From NCBI RefSeq assembly GCF_001690355.1, contig NZ_LZHG01000030.1, positions 1 through 64,000 of the forward strand: a DNA stretch of 64,000 nt. Direction: 5' to 3'. A program made the position numbers and the translations under genes. Origin of the DNA: Gilliamella sp. Choc4-2. GTDB taxonomy: Bacteria; Pseudomonadota; Gammaproteobacteria; Enterobacterales; Orbaceae. The notes beneath the pieces are model-generated. The model had not been told where the DNA came from and did not search any database. It worked only from the letters and a program-made list of their open reading frames with translations. This document shows positions 61,918 through 64,000 of this stretch, piece by piece (within the stretch, counting starts at the first letter, position 1; the number at the start of each line of letters is the position of its first letter).

Positions 61918-62700
61918 ATGTTTTTAATTGATTCACACTGTCATTTAGATAGTTTAAACTTAAGTACAAGATCTATCGATAAAGTGTTACAAGATGCACT
62001 CAAAAATGATGTTAAACATTGTCTAAGCGTAGCAACAACCCTATCAGGTTATGAGTCAATGAGGCAACTGCTCACACCTTATCAAAAACAATGTTCTCTT
62101 TCTTGCGGTATTCATCCACTTAACCTTGACGATGAACAATACGATGCAAATCGTTTTGAAACTTTAGCAAGACAAGATAATGTCGTAGCACTTGGCGAAA
62201 CGGGGCTTGATTATTATTACCAGCAAGACAATATAGAATTACAACAAACTATTTTTAAAGAGCACATACGCTTAGGTAGAAAATTAAGTAAACCCATTAT
62301 TGTCCATACACGCAGCTCCAAACAAGATACCTTAAAAATACTAAAAGAAGAGCATGTCCACTCTGGTGTATTACACTGTTTCACCGAAGATATTGACACA
62401 GCTAAACAATTATTAGATATCGGTTTTTATATTTCTTTTTCTGGCATTATCACCTTTAAAAATGCTGAAGCTTTACGCGAAGTTGCAAAATATGTACCAA
62501 TTGACCGAATTTTGGTTGAAACGGACTCACCTTATTTGGCACCCGTACCTTACCGAGGAAAAGAAAACCAACCAGCTTACGTACGGGAAGTTGCTAACTA
62601 TTTATCTATTTTAAAAGGCGTAACGCTAGATATTATTGCTCAGCAAACAACCAATAACTTTTGTCAGTTATTTAATTTACAGGGGAAATTAAATGAGTAA
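61918..62700 (+). CDS. ycfH: TatD-family metal-dependent DNase YcfH
   Basis: This 260-residue cytoplasmic hydrolase has the TatD barrel: FLIDSHCHLDSLNL (two metal His), GIHPL, ALGETGLDYYY (metal Glu), KPIIVHTR, LHCFTED, and the final metal Asp in ILVETDSPYLAPVPYRGK. Its wording follows YcfH more than TatD. Members are 3'-5' exonucleases or deoxyribonucleases; the role in the cell is unclear. It overlaps roxA by 8 nt. Confidence 0.9.
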   Translation: MFLIDSHCHLDSLNLSTRSIDKVLQDALKNDVKHCLSVATTLSGYESMRQLLTPYQKQCSLSCGIHPLNLDDEQYDANRFETLARQDNVVALGETGLDYYYQQDNIELQQTIFKEHIRLGRKLSKPIIVHTRSSKQDTLKILKEEHVHSGVLHCFTEDIDTAKQLLDIGFYISFSGIITFKNAEALREVAKYVPIDRILVETDSPYLAPVPYRGKENQPAYVREVANYLSILKGVTLDIIAQQTTNNFCQLFNLQGKLNE

Positions 62701-63802
62701 TAAATTAACCATAGACTGGGATAATTTTTTAAAAAATTACTGGCAAAAAAAACCGGTTATTTTACGTAATGCTTTTAAGCATTTTATTGACCCTATTACC
62801 CCCGACGAACTTGCTGGATTGGCAATGGAGGAAGAGATCGAAAGCCGGATCGTTACCAACAAAAATGGTAAATGGGATGCCAAATTTGGTCCTTTCACTG
62901 ATTTTAGCCGTTTAGGTGAAGATCATTGGAGTTTATTAGTACAAGCTGTTGATCATTGGCACGAACAAGCAGCCACTTTACTAGAACCCTTTAAGTGCAT
63001 ACCCCAATGGCAATTTGAAGATTTAATGGTTTCTTATGCCACTAAAGGGGCTGGAGTTGGTCCTCATATTGATAATTATGATGTTTTTATTATCCAAGGT
63101 AAGGGATGCAGACGTTGGCAAGTTGGTGATCGAAACCCAAATTATAAGCAATTTAACGCTCATAAAGCGTTATTGCATGTTGAAAAATACCATCCCATCA
63201 TTGATGAAGAAATCGTAGCGGGTGATATTTTATATATCCCAATTGGCTATCCACATAATGGTATATCGATTGGCGAATCATTAAGTTATTCGGTTGGTTT
63301 TAGAACGCAAACTTCACAAGAGCTACTAAGTGGTTTTGCAGACTACATTATTGATAACTTGCCTAATGGTATTTTTTATCAAGATCCAGATTTAAAATTA
63401 CCTAAAGATCCTTATCAAATTCAGCCTTATGAATTAGCCAAATTGCAAGATCAAATCATTGACTTGGTCAAAACACCGAACCTATTTAATGATTGGTTTG
63501 GCAAACACATCACTTTACCAATGCATGAACTTAACATCGTTTCTGTTGACCCCCCATACGAATATGATGAATTTCAGTCAATGTTACAAACTGGCGCAAA
63601 ATTGTGTCGAGTACCAAGCATTCGAATGTTTAAAATTGGTGAATCTGGCTATATTCATGGAGAAAAAATAAATTTACCTAAGCCAATGATTGATATTTTA
63701 TGCGAAACTGAAATTTTGAGTTACGAACAATTACAAGATAAAAACGTACTAAACACTATGCTTAAACTTGTCAATAAAGGATATTGGTATTTTATTGATT
63801 AA
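62693..63802 (+). CDS. roxA: Ribosomal protein L16 arginine 3-hydroxylase RoxA (YcfD)
   Basis: This 369-residue JmjC-type Fe(II)/2-oxoglutarate oxygenase hydroxylates an arginine of ribosomal protein L16. The iron ligands are H125 and D127 in GVGPHIDNYDVFIIQG, and H188 in IPIGYPHNGISI, matching E. coli YcfD positions closely. FIDPITPDELAGLAMEEE is the dimer-proximal family motif, and LVNKGYWYF ends the winged-helix C-terminus. It overlaps ycfH by 8 nt, so it belongs to the pgpB/lapAB-ycfH-roxA run. The activity needs oxygen, which matters for a gut bacterium. Confidence 0.95.
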   Translation: MSNKLTIDWDNFLKNYWQKKPVILRNAFKHFIDPITPDELAGLAMEEEIESRIVTNKNGKWDAKFGPFTDFSRLGEDHWSLLVQAVDHWHEQAATLLEPFKCIPQWQFEDLMVSYATKGAGVGPHIDNYDVFIIQGKGCRRWQVGDRNPNYKQFNAHKALLHVEKYHPIIDEEIVAGDILYIPIGYPHNGISIGESLSYSVGFRTQTSQELLSGFADYIIDNLPNGIFYQDPDLKLPKDPYQIQPYELAKLQDQIIDLVKTPNLFNDWFGKHITLPMHELNIVSVDPPYEYDEFQSMLQTGAKLCRVPSIRMFKIGESGYIHGEKINLPKPMIDILCETEILSYEQLQDKNVLNTMLKLVNKGYWYFID

Positions 63803-63957
63803 AAATAGTATGTTATCTTCATAAAAGTTAACATATTTGGTTAACATCTGACTATAAAACAAACTTTTAGTACTCAATAAATAATTGAGATTTTTCGCTT
63901 TTGTAATGCCACAAATGAATAAAAATAGTTGCTCATAACGTGGGGATCTTTAACTAC

Positions 63958-63989
63958 AAACAACCTTTTTATTTATAAAAAGGTTGTTT
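63958..63989. terminator. Strong hairpin at window end
   Basis: AAACAACCTTTTTA (63958-63971) pairs perfectly with TAAAAAGGTTGTTT (63976-63989) around a 4-nt loop. It may end the roxA operon or a transcript from the other side. Only a short T-run follows. Confidence 0.6.
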
Positions 63990-64000
63990 GGGTCTTTAAG

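Overview
The window is a 64 kb AT-rich chromosomal segment of a gammaproteobacterium. Housekeeping neighbourhoods match Enterobacterales gene order (yhdT-panF-prmA-dusB-fis, zipA-ligA, ribA/pgpB-lapA-lapB, murB-birA, ycbX/zapC, tex/greB, yebC-ruvC, yjjI-yjjW beside nucleoside catabolism). The AT-richness, short intergenic blocks and a VgrG effector island suggest an insect-gut symbiont of the Orbaceae type (Gilliamella/Frischella-like). That genus-level guess is inference from style and content, not from a marker gene.

Region 1 (1-12,960) is a type VI secretion (T6SS) effector island. It opens inside a vgrG whose C-terminus carries a transthyretin-like cargo-binding extension. Next come a VRR-NUC (PD-(D/E)xK) nuclease effector and its DUF3396/TsiV-type immunity gene. 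A 58-codon duplicate of that immunity gene's 5' end is then fused to an N-terminally truncated VasX/BTH_I2691-like membrane-acting effector, out of frame across an A9 tract. Last are six tandem, 4-nt-overlapping paralogues of a membrane protein. Their two ends are nearly invariant and GC-richer; a central AT-rich two-helix membrane core differs in each copy. They are best read as an immunity-gene array and are the most unusual object in the window.

Region 2 (12,961-14,284) has no genes. It holds a roughly 0.5 kb hairpin-rich block bounded by a 13-bp inverted repeat, then a small type I-E-like CRISPR array (4 repeats, 3 spacers of 33 nt) with no cas genes in view.

Region 3 (14,285-22,555) carries ypfJ, a SetB-like sugar exporter, a His-rich zntA, and murB-ycaD-birA on the minus strand.

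Region 4 (23,189-34,602) is a nucleotide and nucleoside scavenging cluster: deoB, deoD, nupG, add, cpdB, cdd, a Firmicutes-type pyrimidine-nucleoside phosphorylase in place of deoA, and the glycyl-radical pair yjjI-yjjW. Periplasmic CpdB would dephosphorylate nucleotides, NupG import the nucleosides, Add/Cdd deaminate them, DeoD/Pdp release the bases, and DeoB send pentose-1-phosphate to pentose-5-phosphate. deoC is not in the window.

Region 5 (34,603-64,000) is core genome: an unknown secreted protein, tex/greB, ycbX, zapC, ilvC, yhdT-panF-prmA-dusB-fis, yebC-ruvC (without ruvAB), acrAB (without a local regulator), zipA-ligA, luxS with a small tautomerase, ribA, pgpB, lapA-lapB, a TatD-family DNase and roxA. 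No rRNA, tRNA or recognisable transposase was seen.
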